A stretch of 64,000 nt of DNA from J027 sp965215855. Lineage in GTDB: Bacteria > Chloroflexota > Anaerolineae > Aggregatilineales > J027. The notes beneath the pieces were generated by a model that was given only the letters and a program-made list of their open reading frames with translations, was not told the DNA's origin and made no database searches. The position numbers and the translations under genes are program-made. This document shows, piece by piece, positions 1-8,565 of the stretch. Within the stretch, counting starts at the first letter, position 1, and the number at the start of each line of letters is the position of its first letter. The stretch is taken from the NCBI GenBank assembly GCA_965215855.1, contig CBDCER010000003.1, positions 3,596,001 through 3,660,000 on the forward strand. Reading direction: 5' to 3'.

Positions 1-2
1 GC

Positions 3-152
3 AACACGCGTGAATATGGCGGGGCGGGATTGGGGCTGGCGCTGTGTCAGCGCATCGTTGAGGCGCAAAATGGATATATCGGCGTCGAGAGTACGTTGTG
101 GAAGGGCAGCACCTTTTCGTTTGCGCTGCGGGCTATCCTTCGGGGCGGATAA
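3..152 (+). CDS. C-terminal end of a sensor histidine kinase (5' part lies outside the window)
   Basis: The first 49 codons read in the frame starting at base 3 end in TAA at 150-152. They contain a G2-box-like GGAGLGLAL followed by CQRIVEAQNG and the closing GSTFSF strand, which is the end of a HATPase_c domain in hybrid or PAS-type histidine kinases. The frame has no start codon in the window, so it is the tail of a gene entering from the left. It runs convergently into the NarL-type regulator and overlaps its 3' end by 20 bp. The domain assignment rests on this short motif only, but the motif order and spacing are characteristic. Confidence 0.8.
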   Translation, partial: NTREYGGAGLGLALCQRIVEAQNGYIGVESTLWKGSTFSFALRAILRGG

Positions 153-789
153 TTCCCATGCGGATAGCGTAACGGGTCACTTCGGCCAGACTATGTAAAT
201 CTAATTTTTCCATTAGATTACTGCGATGGGTACGAATAGTGTGTACACTGAGCATCAGATGATCGGCGATACCTTGATTGGTCATTCCCTCAGCAATCAG
301 TTGTAAGATTTCTCGTTCGCGGGTGGTCAGTGTCTCGAAGAGCGCATCATCTTCGGATTTTGCATTGTTTCCCTGTAAGATTTCACGCACGACTAAGTTG
401 GCAACCGGGGGACTCAGGTATGTCTCGTTATTGAGGACGGCTTTGAAGGCCAGCTCAATCTCTTCTGTTGCCGATTTCTTCAATAAATAGCCGCTAGCGC
501 CCAGTTGCAGTGCACGTCGAACATATTGCTCGCTGGCGTGCATTGAGAGAATGATAATTTTCGCTGCCGGGCATTCACGGCGAATTCGGGCGGTAGCTTC
601 CAGGCCATTTAAGCGTGGCATAGCAATATCCATCAAAACAATATCTGGCTGGAGGTCGGTTGCCATTTCTACTGCCTGCACGCCATCATCGGCTTCGGTC
701 AAGACTTCGTAACCCGGCAGTTGCTCAATAATCAACCGAATGCCGGCACGGATGAGGGTGTGGTCTTCGGCAATCAGAATTTTGACCAC
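133..789 (-). CDS. NarL/LuxR-family response regulator
   Basis: This 218-aa protein has an N-terminal receiver domain (about residues 3-120) and a C-terminal LuxR-type helix-turn-helix (about 150-215). The acidic pair E8/D9, the phosphoacceptor D54 in the VLMDIAMP segment, S82 and K104 are all present, so the receiver should be phosphorylatable. The HTH begins at LTTREREILQLIAEG and includes the SVHTIRTHRSNL recognition helix. The gene lies 33 bp downstream of a HisKA_3-type sensor kinase on the same strand, so the two are very probably a cognate pair regulating transcription. The signal and targets cannot be read from the sequence. Confidence 0.95.
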   Translation of the reverse strand: MVKILIAEDHTLIRAGIRLIIEQLPGYEVLTEADDGVQAVEMATDLQPDIVLMDIAMPRLNGLEATARIRRECPAAKIIILSMHASEQYVRRALQLGASGYLLKKSATEEIELAFKAVLNNETYLSPPVANLVVREILQGNNAKSEDDALFETLTTREREILQLIAEGMTNQGIADHLMLSVHTIRTHRSNLMEKLDLHSLAEVTRYAIRMGIIRPEG

Positions 790-822
790 TAGATTATCTC
801 CTGGTTGGTAACAGTATAGCTG

Positions 823-1929
823 TTAATCATGTTTCTTGGGTAGCAAAGCGATGAGGTGGGTTCCTTCGCCTTTTGCTGTCTGGATCACCAGTTTACCCCC
901 AATCATCGTTAGGCGTTCGCGCAGGCCACTTAGGCCGAGGTGTAGACGTTCAGTTGGCGTATTGCTGGACCAATAGTCGAATCCACAGCCATCGTCTTTG
1001 ACGGATAACATCGTATAGTCATTCTGCAAAAGGAGAAAAACCTCAACTCCAGATGCACCTGAATGCTTATGTACATTCGTCAATGCTTCCTGCACAAAAC
1101 GATAGGCCGTAATCTCACTTTCTGTACTTAGATTCAACGAAACTTGCGGATCGGACTGATAATCCACTGGAATATTAAAGCGCCCCTCAAACTGCCGCAC
1201 ATACCACTCCAGTGCGGCATCCAGCCCCAAATCGTCTAACACTGTTGGGCGCAAGTTTTGTGAGATAGCATGTGCTTCGTCAATGGCTCGCTCGACAATG
1301 TGGGCAGCATCCTTCAGCAATTGTCCCATGCGTTCCAGATTGTCCAGACGCTGTGCTACATCGAGTGTCATTTTCAGTGCCGCCAAAGTCTGCCCAAACT
1401 CGTCATGGATTTCTCGTGATATACGCCGTTGCTCTTCTTCCTGCACCGCAATAATTTGCCGGGACAGCGCCGCCAGTTCTTCACTACGAGCTTCTAATGC
1501 AGCGTTGGCCGTCTGTAATTCCAATTCACTTACAGCGATAGTGCGCCCCATATGCCGAAGGGCTGCAATAATGCGGTTAGCCTCGGCAGGGCCTTCGACA
1601 GGTTTGACCTGTGTGTAACGTCCTTTTTCCACTTCTTCGACGATATGGATAAGCGTTTTCCAGGGACGTGTCAGGCGGAGAGCGATAAGACGTGTGGCGA
1701 GCAGAGTAGTGGCTACGGCGAGTAGCCAAGCCAGTCCAATGGCGGCCATAATTCGGCGTATATCTGCTGCTGGGATGGAGGTGCTGTTGGATAATACGTC
1801 ACGGGTTATTAGGAAAACTGTGACACCGACGCTGGTGATGAACAGCAGACTCACACCACCCAGCACCAATGTGATCTGCGTAGCGAGGCTGAATCGCATC
1901 AGTGAAAGCTGCGGGAAAAGCCGTTTCAT
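823..1929 (-). CDS. NarX/LiaS-type sensor histidine kinase (HAMP, HisKA_3, HATPase)
   Basis: This 368-aa membrane kinase has two transmembrane segments (about residues 18-42 and 60-82), only a short loop between them, a HAMP-like linker, a coiled coil, the HisKA_3 dimerisation box and a C-terminal HATPase domain. The phosphorylated histidine is H175 in the segment RRISREIHDEFGQ. The HATPase N box (ALTNVHKHSGA) and G boxes (DDGCGFD, GLSGLRERL) are visible. With almost no extracytoplasmic domain it probably senses envelope or intramembrane state. It lies 13 bp downstream of the pseudo-receiver kinase and just upstream of the NarL regulator, so all three probably form one operon. Confidence 0.94.
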   Translation of the reverse strand: MKRLFPQLSLMRFSLATQITLVLGGVSLLFITSVGVTVFLITRDVLSNSTSIPAADIRRIMAAIGLAWLLAVATTLLATRLIALRLTRPWKTLIHIVEEVEKGRYTQVKPVEGPAEANRIIAALRHMGRTIAVSELELQTANAALEARSEELAALSRQIIAVQEEEQRRISREIHDEFGQTLAALKMTLDVAQRLDNLERMGQLLKDAAHIVERAIDEAHAISQNLRPTVLDDLGLDAALEWYVRQFEGRFNIPVDYQSDPQVSLNLSTESEITAYRFVQEALTNVHKHSGASGVEVFLLLQNDYTMLSVKDDGCGFDYWSSNTPTERLHLGLSGLRERLTMIGGKLVIQTAKGEGTHLIALLPKKHD

Positions 1930-1942
1930 CGACTGCTGAATA

Positions 1943-3082
1943 TTATGGGGTATTGTCGGTGATGTCTGGCGTTACAGCGGGCAGCGTAAACCAAAATGTG
2001 CTACCCTGACCGGGTTCGCTATCGACGCCCACATGCCCGCTAAGGTTATTGATGATTTGATGCACAATCGAGAGGCCCAAACCAAAACTATTGCGTCGTC
2101 GTGGGTTCTGAGCAGGTTGGGCTTGGCTGAACATAGCGAACAGGCGCTCCTGATCTTCGGGCTTGATACCAATGCCGTTATCCTGGACTTCGTAGCGTAT
2201 CTGTTCGTGGTTATTCAACATGGTTCCGCGTATTTGTATCAGCGGGGTCGTGTTGCCCTCGCCCATATACTTAATGGCGTTCTCGATCAAATTGGCAAAG
2301 ATTTCCTCGATCCAGGGAATGTGGCCCATGGCTGGGGGTAAATCTTCGGCAACGTCGATTTGGGCTTTATTGGGGGGAAAGCGTACCATAAGGTTTTGCA
2401 CAACGCTGTACACATCGACAGCCTGCATGGCCTCATCGGAATGCCGCAGACGGGCCATCCATAATAGGTGGCGGACCATGACAACCATGTGTTCGGTGAC
2501 CTCGCGGATCCGTCCCACGATATTTTGAGCTTTGGCCGGATCGCGCTCCAAGGTTAGTTCCAGTACATCCAGATAGCTCTTGATATTGCCTAGTGGTGAC
2601 TTCAGGTCGTGGGCAATGACATGAGCATAAGCCTCTAGTTCACGATTCGCATCTTCTAATTCGGCTGCGTAATGACGCAGGGCGGCTTGTTCCTGGCTCT
2701 TACGGATCAGACCGCGGAGATGGGCACGTAACACGCCCATGCGAAAGGGTTTGCCGAGGTAATCATCACTGCCAGCATCAAAAGCACGCTGGATGCTGAT
2801 TTCATCGTCGATGGGGATAAATAGAAGAATGGGCACATGCACGCCACCGATTTGGTCACGAATAGTTCTGCAAACCTCGTAGCCGTCAATCACTGGCAAA
2901 TCGGCGTTGATGAGCAGCAGGTCGGGTTGTTGTTGTTCATAAGCGGCCAATGCCTGCTGACCATCGCGCACCAGGCGCATGGTATGGCCCTCGGCCCGCA
3001 ACAGGCGTTGCAGCACTTCGAGGTCAGCATCATGTTGGTCGGCGATTAGCACCAACAGAGGTGATTCGCCCGGTTTCGTCAT
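1943..3082 (-). CDS. Receiver–histidine kinase fusion with a degenerate receiver
   Basis: This 379-aa soluble protein has a receiver-like domain (residues 8-125), a short coiled coil, a HisKA domain with H157 in VIAHDLKSPLG, and a HATPase domain (DNGIGIK, GLGLSIVHQI). The receiver fold is recognisable, but the expected phosphoacceptor is N59 (LLLINADLP where LLLLDxxMP is usual), and the conserved Ser/Thr is replaced in ILLFIPIDDE. The lysine in GKPF is kept. The kinase core looks intact, so the receiver probably acts by protein contact rather than phosphorylation. The gene is first in a minus-strand run with the NarX-type kinase and NarL regulator. Confidence 0.92.
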   Translation of the reverse strand: MTKPGESPLLVLIADQHDADLEVLQRLLRAEGHTMRLVRDGQQALAAYEQQQPDLLLINADLPVIDGYEVCRTIRDQIGGVHVPILLFIPIDDEISIQRAFDAGSDDYLGKPFRMGVLRAHLRGLIRKSQEQAALRHYAAELEDANRELEAYAHVIAHDLKSPLGNIKSYLDVLELTLERDPAKAQNIVGRIREVTEHMVVMVRHLLWMARLRHSDEAMQAVDVYSVVQNLMVRFPPNKAQIDVAEDLPPAMGHIPWIEEIFANLIENAIKYMGEGNTTPLIQIRGTMLNNHEQIRYEVQDNGIGIKPEDQERLFAMFSQAQPAQNPRRRNSFGLGLSIVHQIINNLSGHVGVDSEPGQGSTFWFTLPAVTPDITDNTP

Positions 3083-3107
3083 CGGCTTTGCTCCCTAAAC
3101 AACAATC

Positions 3108-3186
3108 AGGGCGGACATTCTGGCCCGCCCTTAGTATAGCGTATTTGTCTGGGGAACACACGGGGGTTTTGTGAAAAGCCCGTGTG
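3108..3186. terminator. Two hairpins after the pilus operon, probable terminators
   Basis: Two inverted repeats fill the gap between the TadG-like gene and the next minus-strand operon. One at 3108-3131 pairs AGGGCGG with CCGCCCT. One at 3157-3186 pairs CACACGGG with CCCGTGTG. Read on the minus strand, each hairpin follows the stop codon of the TadG-like gene and the distal one is followed by a T-rich stretch. They probably end the tad transcript before the regulator operon. Confidence 0.55.
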
Positions 3187-3201
3187 CCCGCGTGCTGGTG
3201 A

Positions 3202-4470
3202 CTAATCTACCAGGTTGATGTAGGGTGGTGTTGGTGGCAACATATCAGGATCATAGATGATGGTGTTGTTGCTACCACTAAAATTAATGGTATAGCCGAT
3301 CACGGCCCCAATGACCGTGTTATCCGATGCACTCAGCGACACCCGGCCATAGGGTGCGTAGAGTAGCCCATGAACCGTGTTGTAGTTACCTGACATATCG
3401 ATGCCATCGCTGGTGTTACAGTCGCCCGGTGCGCCAGCCTCTGAGAAGGCAACGATGTTATCAACGTAACCGGTGTAAGCTAGGCCCGTACTACCCATTG
3501 TCAGTTTGATGTCGCCGTCAGAGACCACTGTGAGCGCTGCCCCCGGCACAAACCCCTCAATCCAGACATCGCTGCCTTCGACCACGATCAGGCCATAAGC
3601 TTCGTCAATCCTGATGGTTGATCCGGTAACATGGATATCACCGTTGGAGATATGCTGACTAATCCGGTCGGTGCCATTGTCGTAGAAGTATCGCCCATCG
3701 ATCTGGGCTTCGGTGGCACGCGCAGTGCCCGGCACGTAATCATCAACCTCGAACAGGATGGGGGCCGGCAAGGGATCGCTGGGGATCTCGGTGTCCAGCG
3801 TACCATCGCCCGGCGTGATTTTGTCGGGATTGACATAACCGCCGTAGCTGGTGGCTTCGGGATCACCCCAGATCGTCACACTACCCGTTCCACCCAGGAT
3901 CTGGGTGTTGCCATTGCTGGCGACTCCACCTTCGATGGTGATACCGCTACCCGTCACGTCAACGCCTTTCGGGGCACACTGACCAGCCGAGAATAGCGCC
4001 GTGTTGTAGGCCGAGGCGGCGTCTTCGGGGCTGCACGTTGCCACCGCCCGGCTCTCGACATACAACGGCTCGCTGTAGACGATGCGGATGAAGTAGTTTG
4101 GTTTCTCAGCTTTGATGATGATTTCAACGTAGTCCGTCGTCTGAATTGCGACATCGCCTCTGGTTGGTGGGATATTGACGGATACCCAGTTGGTCGTGCC
4201 GTCGTTGTCGAAGCCATTGCGGGCAGCAGCGGCATAGGCCGCTTCCTGGATGGCAGCAGTATCGTCATTGACACACTTGGCATAAGCCGCGGCCAACACT
4301 GCGGCGTCGGCAGCGTTTTGCGTGTCACGATGTAGGAAGTATAGCCCACCGCCATCAATCGCCAGACCGGTGATTGCCAACACGCCGACCATCATCAGGG
4401 CGATCAGCAGGATGGATTGCCCAGCTTCGGCTGGGGAGCGGCGTGAGATGATTCTCGTTTTCGTACTCAT
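3202..4470 (-). CDS. TadG-like pilus-associated protein
   Basis: This 422-aa protein starts with a short basic segment followed by AGQSILLIALMMVG, a single transmembrane helix, and then GGLYFLHRDTQNAADAAVLAAA. That is the classic Flp-pilus TadE/G-like N terminus (a Glu/Gln-containing start of the hydrophobic helix, then a coil rich in AADAA). The rest is an extracytoplasmic Thr/Gly/Asp-rich domain with repeated short beta-strand motifs, possibly a beta-helix. An AAGGAG ribosome site lies 8-12 bases before the ATG. It is the last gene of three tad-like genes. Its role in pilus assembly or surface attachment is inferred from family membership; no TadA ATPase is in view. Confidence 0.82.
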   Translation of the reverse strand: MSTKTRIISRRSPAEAGQSILLIALMMVGVLAITGLAIDGGGLYFLHRDTQNAADAAVLAAAYAKCVNDDTAAIQEAAYAAAARNGFDNDGTTNWVSVNIPPTRGDVAIQTTDYVEIIIKAEKPNYFIRIVYSEPLYVESRAVATCSPEDAASAYNTALFSAGQCAPKGVDVTGSGITIEGGVASNGNTQILGGTGSVTIWGDPEATSYGGYVNPDKITPGDGTLDTEIPSDPLPAPILFEVDDYVPGTARATEAQIDGRYFYDNGTDRISQHISNGDIHVTGSTIRIDEAYGLIVVEGSDVWIEGFVPGAALTVVSDGDIKLTMGSTGLAYTGYVDNIVAFSEAGAPGDCNTSDGIDMSGNYNTVHGLLYAPYGRVSLSASDNTVIGAVIGYTINFSGSNNTIIYDPDMLPPTPPYINLVD

Positions 4471-4488
4471 GGTAGCTCTCCTTGTGAT

Positions 4489-6153
4489 TTAGTTACATAG
4501 CCCGAAGAACTCGGCATTATAGAGATTGTAGGCAGCGGCGAGGGCGACTTGAAGCAGGCCCGGTGAGCCATAACCACTGACTGCGTTGTAGCCTTCCGAT
4601 GCATAATTGACTGAAATCCGATAATTGTCCGCGGCCAGCGACGGAAACTGGAAGAAGCCGCCAGCATTCGTATCTTGAGTCACACTCACGTTGTCACCGT
4701 TGGTGGCGAAATTACCATCGTCCCCCGGCCATAAGAGCGTGACCGTGATACCTTGTGCATAAGACTCCTGCGTACTGTGCATGGTCCCATCACAGCCACC
4801 GCCATGCGTATCCTCCCAGACATTGCCGGAAATTGAACTTGTTCCAGTGGGGATGGTTCCGCTACCAGCGGCGCTGCAATCCACGGTGGACGTGTTCGAT
4901 GAAGTGCCTTCGATTTCGCCGGGCGGGATACCATTGATGGTGACCATGTAGAAGGTGAGTGTTTGGCCTACAAAGATGTTGGCGCAATCCGCACAAGAAG
5001 TAGTGGTGGTGTCGGAGACAATTGCCACGACCGAATCGTCGGACGACAGCCGGATTTCGGCACTGGTCGGGTAGATTCCCAGATCATCCCAGGCAAAACT
5101 GACGTTGCCCGTCGCGCAACTGTCCATAGTGGCTGTGAAGTTCATGGGGGTGGGCGGCGGCGTGCAGAAGGCCGACGAGTCGCGGGAGTACACGCTTTGT
5201 ACCTCGACCACCACTGAGTCGCTGTTGGTGTAGTTGGTGAAGACCACTGCATAGTAGGTCCGGTTGCCATTGGTCGCAATAATATCACAATTGTTGCAGG
5301 CGGCGGTGCCGGGCGATATGAGCGTGTAGACCACTGCATCAGTGTCCGAATCACGAATTTGGAGCTTGTCGGGTATTGAAGGGAGGGCGTCCCAACTGAA
5401 GGATACCCGCCCGTTTGCACAATTGACGTCTGCCTTGAAATTGTAGGTCGTCTGGGGAGCCGGAATCCACCCAGGATTCGTATCTTCGGGTGGCACAGCT
5501 TTGGTATCATCGATGGTTGGATCGCTGCCGCGCGTCTCTTCACAGCCATTGTTGCAGCCATCACCGTCGGGATCCGCCGTCGCCAGTGCCGCATTCGTAT
5601 CAGCGAAATAACTGCGTTCCCAGCGGTCATCCAACCCGTCCCGGTCATCATCATTGAGGGTCGATCCAAAGGGAATGGTTGTGATGATAGTACGCTGCCC
5701 CGAAAACTGGAAGTCCACGCTGAAATCGATGAAGCCAAGCGTGATGAAATCAATGGTGGAAATTACCTCGATGTGTAGAATGTCACCGTTTTCAATCTCG
5801 CTGGCCGTGACTTCGCCAGTCACGTTGCAATCCTGATCGTCAGCGGGCAAGATGGAGCTATCGCTGGCTTTAATGTAGTAGATCTCGGGATCGACCGTCG
5901 TAAAGAACAGATCGCCCGCGATGTTGTCCATGCGAGTACAGTCCAGGTAGGGATCAGTAGTATCAGAACCCAGTACCTCAGCCAGGCGCAAGGCGTCGCG
6001 CAATTGGTTGGATGCCTGGGCATAGGTGAACAGCACCCGCCCAAAGTCGATGATGCCCAACACCAGCAACAGCAGGATGGGTATCGTCAGAACGAATTCG
6101 AGTAAGGCTTGGCCGTCTTCACGTTTTTCAGAGCGTTTGGGTTGTTTTAGCAT
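4489..6153 (-). CDS. TadE-like protein with TSP3-like, Fn3-like and SdrD-B-like domains
   Basis: This 554-aa protein begins with DGQALLEFVLTIPILLLLVLG, the TadE pseudopilin-type membrane helix with its conserved Glu. It then carries an extracellular part unusual for TadE: a calcium-binding TSP3-like segment (DDDRDGLDDRWE, DPDGDGCNNGCE, about residues 165-205), two similar Fn3-like modules (about 230-330 and 335-430), each with a paired-Cys motif (CNNC and CADC), and a SdrD-B-like Cna-type domain (SSISGNVWEDTHGGG, about 440-540). Typical TadE proteins are 130-200 aa. The architecture suggests a membrane-anchored, calcium-stiffened surface adhesin or minor pilin. It sits 8 bp after the next TadE gene and 18 bp before the TadG-like gene. 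Confidence 0.82.
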   Translation of the reverse strand: MLKQPKRSEKREDGQALLEFVLTIPILLLLVLGIIDFGRVLFTYAQASNQLRDALRLAEVLGSDTTDPYLDCTRMDNIAGDLFFTTVDPEIYYIKASDSSILPADDQDCNVTGEVTASEIENGDILHIEVISTIDFITLGFIDFSVDFQFSGQRTIITTIPFGSTLNDDDRDGLDDRWERSYFADTNAALATADPDGDGCNNGCEETRGSDPTIDDTKAVPPEDTNPGWIPAPQTTYNFKADVNCANGRVSFSWDALPSIPDKLQIRDSDTDAVVYTLISPGTAACNNCDIIATNGNRTYYAVVFTNYTNSDSVVVEVQSVYSRDSSAFCTPPPTPMNFTATMDSCATGNVSFAWDDLGIYPTSAEIRLSSDDSVVAIVSDTTTTSCADCANIFVGQTLTFYMVTINGIPPGEIEGTSSNTSTVDCSAAGSGTIPTGTSSISGNVWEDTHGGGCDGTMHSTQESYAQGITVTLLWPGDDGNFATNGDNVSVTQDTNAGGFFQFPSLAADNYRISVNYASEGYNAVSGYGSPGLLQVALAAAYNLYNAEFFGLCN

Positions 6154-6161
6154 GGTTTCGC

Positions 6162-6629
6162 CTATTCACTCACAATGGTTTGCGTAGCCGTCGCCGAGAG
6201 CGTCAGATGATCGGCCCCGGCAATGCTGGGGATAAGCGGTGTGATCAGTTCAAAGGTATGTTGGATCGTGACTTCGACGGTACTGCCCGTGCCGTAGGGC
6301 GTCGGGCGATCAACTGTGAAGGTTGTGTTGCCATCCGTCCAGTCAAAATAGCCGCTGGCGGCATTTTGGGCACGATACAAGGCGTTGTTCGGATCTGCAC
6401 AACCGGTACCATCGGTGCTATCCCGGCAAGCGGGGTACAACGACAAATACACGGCGGCTTCACCAGCACTGTCCTCCAGGGCGATGTAGATGTAGTAAGC
6501 TCGTCCCAGGTCCAGCAGCCCCATCAAGATCATGATGAGGATGACAAAACCAACCGTCATCTCGACCAGACTTTGTCCGCGTTCTAGCTTCTTATTTGTT
6601 TTTCTCGGATTTATCAAAGATAACGACAT
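6162..6629 (-). CDS. TadE-like minor pilin
   Basis: This 155-aa protein has the compact TadE architecture. A basic N terminus is followed by RGQSLVEMTVGFVILIMILMG with the conserved Glu at the start of the membrane helix, then a small extracytoplasmic domain with a Cys pair (CRDSTDGTGC). It is the first gene of the tad-like operon. The first 100 bp of the upstream gap holds a possible extended -10 box (TGCTATAAA, minus strand, around 6658-6666), but no convincing -35 box. No prepilin peptidase is present in the window, so processing must depend on genes elsewhere. Confidence 0.85.
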   Translation of the reverse strand: MSLSLINPRKTNKKLERGQSLVEMTVGFVILIMILMGLLDLGRAYYIYIALEDSAGEAAVYLSLYPACRDSTDGTGCADPNNALYRAQNAASGYFDWTDGNTTFTVDRPTPYGTGSTVEVTIQHTFELITPLIPSIAGADHLTLSATATQTIVSE

Positions 6630-6810
6630 ATAAGCCTCCTAAATTGGATTGGCCTCATTTATAGCATAGAGGGTATTGGGACAGTCGCCTATACGCTGAA
6701 TGTACTAGATGATTAGGGAAGATGTAGTATAAGAAGAATTCGCATAGTCATTTACAAAAACAAAACACACAACCACTCAACAACCACCAAACAGCAGGGC
6801 TTCTCAATTC

Positions 6811-8421
6811 TCAACCACACAAGGGCAACTGAAAGCCAAAGGTACTACCCTGACCAAATACACTCCTAAAGCGCATTTGGCCCTTATGACGCTCAATAAT
6901 ACTCTTCACAAGATGCAAGCCTAAACCAGTCCCCTCAATAGACTCAGTCTCGACTGTTTTCACACGATAAAAAGGCTGGAACAATTGTTGCTGTTGATCA
7001 TCTGGAATACCGTAACCCGTATCCTGAACTTCAAACACCGCTTCGCCATTATGCCTATGCAATCGAACCATAATATCACCGCCCTCTGGCGTATATTTGA
7101 TAGCATTATTCACCAAGTTTGCCGCAGCCTCATGCAACTCCGTTTCGTCGCCCAAAACCACCACCGATGTCTCTGTCATCTCAGGGACAAATCGAATACG
7201 TTTCTCCTCTGCCTGCTCACGATACTCATCAAACACGCCGCGCAGCAACTCTACAAGATCAATCCGATGCGTAAATTCACGTTTGGCAGCTTCCTCAATG
7301 CGTTGCAGCGAGAGAATGTCATTGGTGATACGATGCATACGATTCGCGGCGTTTTGGATGCGGACAAGCGACTCGCGTTCTTTCTCAGTGAGGCGATCTG
7401 TCAACGACCGCTGCAACAGCATCAGATAACCCTGGACGACTGTAATTGGATTTCGTAAATCATGCGCTGCAATGCGGATCATGTCGGTTTTTAGTTGTTC
7501 TAGTTGACTGACCTGCTCGAATAATTCTTGCAATTCTTCCAATTGGCGTTGCGACACATCATACAAACGAGCATTGTCCAATGCGACGGCGACGCGCCCA
7601 GTAATTAGGATTAGGAAATCGAAGATCTCAGAGGTAAAGAGTTGGGGATAGGGTGTTTCCAGGCAAATTACACCTACCAGTTCTCCCTGGGAAACCAGTG
7701 GAAATGCCATTTGCGATTTGGTGTGGGCGATCACCGAGGTATTGTCGTGCGGGGCTTCAAGTATATCCAGGACGCGTTCGGCTTGATAGTCCTCGATCAC
7801 ACGCCCAACGATGCCTTGCAAATAAGGGAATGGCCCTTCGCTATCGTAGCCACCAATGTAAAGCGCCAATTTCAAATTGCCAGTGTCTTCCGACAACCCA
7901 ACAAAACCGGCACTGGCCCCACTGATTCGCAGACATAAATCAAGCGCCATATTTAGAACATGCTGAATATCCAATCGTCGGGTTAACTCGCGATCTACAC
8001 GGCGCAACATTGCCATGCGTTCTAGGTAATCATTTAACTCGGCTTCAGCTAACCGGCGTTCGGTAATATCTCGTCCGATTGCCAGATATTCGGCTACCTG
8101 ATTTCCCTCATTGGGAATGGGTCGCATCGTCCATTGAAACCATCGAACTTCGCCATGAGCACTGATTGTTTCATACTCCATTGTCAGGCTGGAATCGTAA
8201 AGATCAGGACGTCCGGCCAGATATTTATCGACAGCAGCTCGCTCATCCTCATCAATGATAAACGAATTACCAATCAATTCTTCTTCAGATTTCCCAAAGA
8301 AACGACAATAGGCTCGATTAACATGCGAGAGCATACCCCCCGGTTCATACCGGCAAATGAGATCGGTCTGGTCCTCTAGGATCCGCAGATAATGTCCTTC
8401 AATCATGGAATTCCCGCCCAT
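6811..8421 (-). CDS. PAS–GAF sensor histidine kinase
   Basis: This 536-aa cytoplasmic kinase has a PAS domain with PAC motif (about residues 8-130, ending AIGRDITERRLAEAE), a GAF domain (about 150-295), a coiled coil, a HisKA domain with the His in RIAAHDLRNPIT, and a HATPase domain (NLVNNAIKYTPEGG, DTGYGIPDDQ, GTGLGLHLVKSI). No membrane helix is seen. PAS and GAF domains bind small ligands, haem or chromophores, but no chromophore Cys is obvious. The start ATG has GGAG 7 bases upstream. It has no adjacent response regulator on its strand; the 180-bp gap before it separates it from the tad operon. Confidence 0.93.
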   Translation of the reverse strand: MGGNSMIEGHYLRILEDQTDLICRYEPGGMLSHVNRAYCRFFGKSEEELIGNSFIIDEDERAAVDKYLAGRPDLYDSSLTMEYETISAHGEVRWFQWTMRPIPNEGNQVAEYLAIGRDITERRLAEAELNDYLERMAMLRRVDRELTRRLDIQHVLNMALDLCLRISGASAGFVGLSEDTGNLKLALYIGGYDSEGPFPYLQGIVGRVIEDYQAERVLDILEAPHDNTSVIAHTKSQMAFPLVSQGELVGVICLETPYPQLFTSEIFDFLILITGRVAVALDNARLYDVSQRQLEELQELFEQVSQLEQLKTDMIRIAAHDLRNPITVVQGYLMLLQRSLTDRLTEKERESLVRIQNAANRMHRITNDILSLQRIEEAAKREFTHRIDLVELLRGVFDEYREQAEEKRIRFVPEMTETSVVVLGDETELHEAAANLVNNAIKYTPEGGDIMVRLHRHNGEAVFEVQDTGYGIPDDQQQQLFQPFYRVKTVETESIEGTGLGLHLVKSIIERHKGQMRFRSVFGQGSTFGFQLPLCG

Positions 8422-8565
8422 ACGATTGCTCCGATATAATCAGGATTAGTATCAGTGTTGATTTTAGCATCAGTTTTGCGGATAAGAAACATGATATGAT
8501 AATCTTCTTTTGCCAATAATGATATGGCCCAGCATAACGCAATTGAAAATAGAAAGAAGTGACCA

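Noticed and set aside
10..198. Small plus-strand frame from base 10
   Set aside because: The frame starting at base 3 gives the clear end of a kinase; this one is its shadow.
5142..5753. 203-aa minus-strand frame inside the TadE-like adhesin gene
   Set aside because: It overlaps the well-supported gene in another frame and has no domain-like composition.
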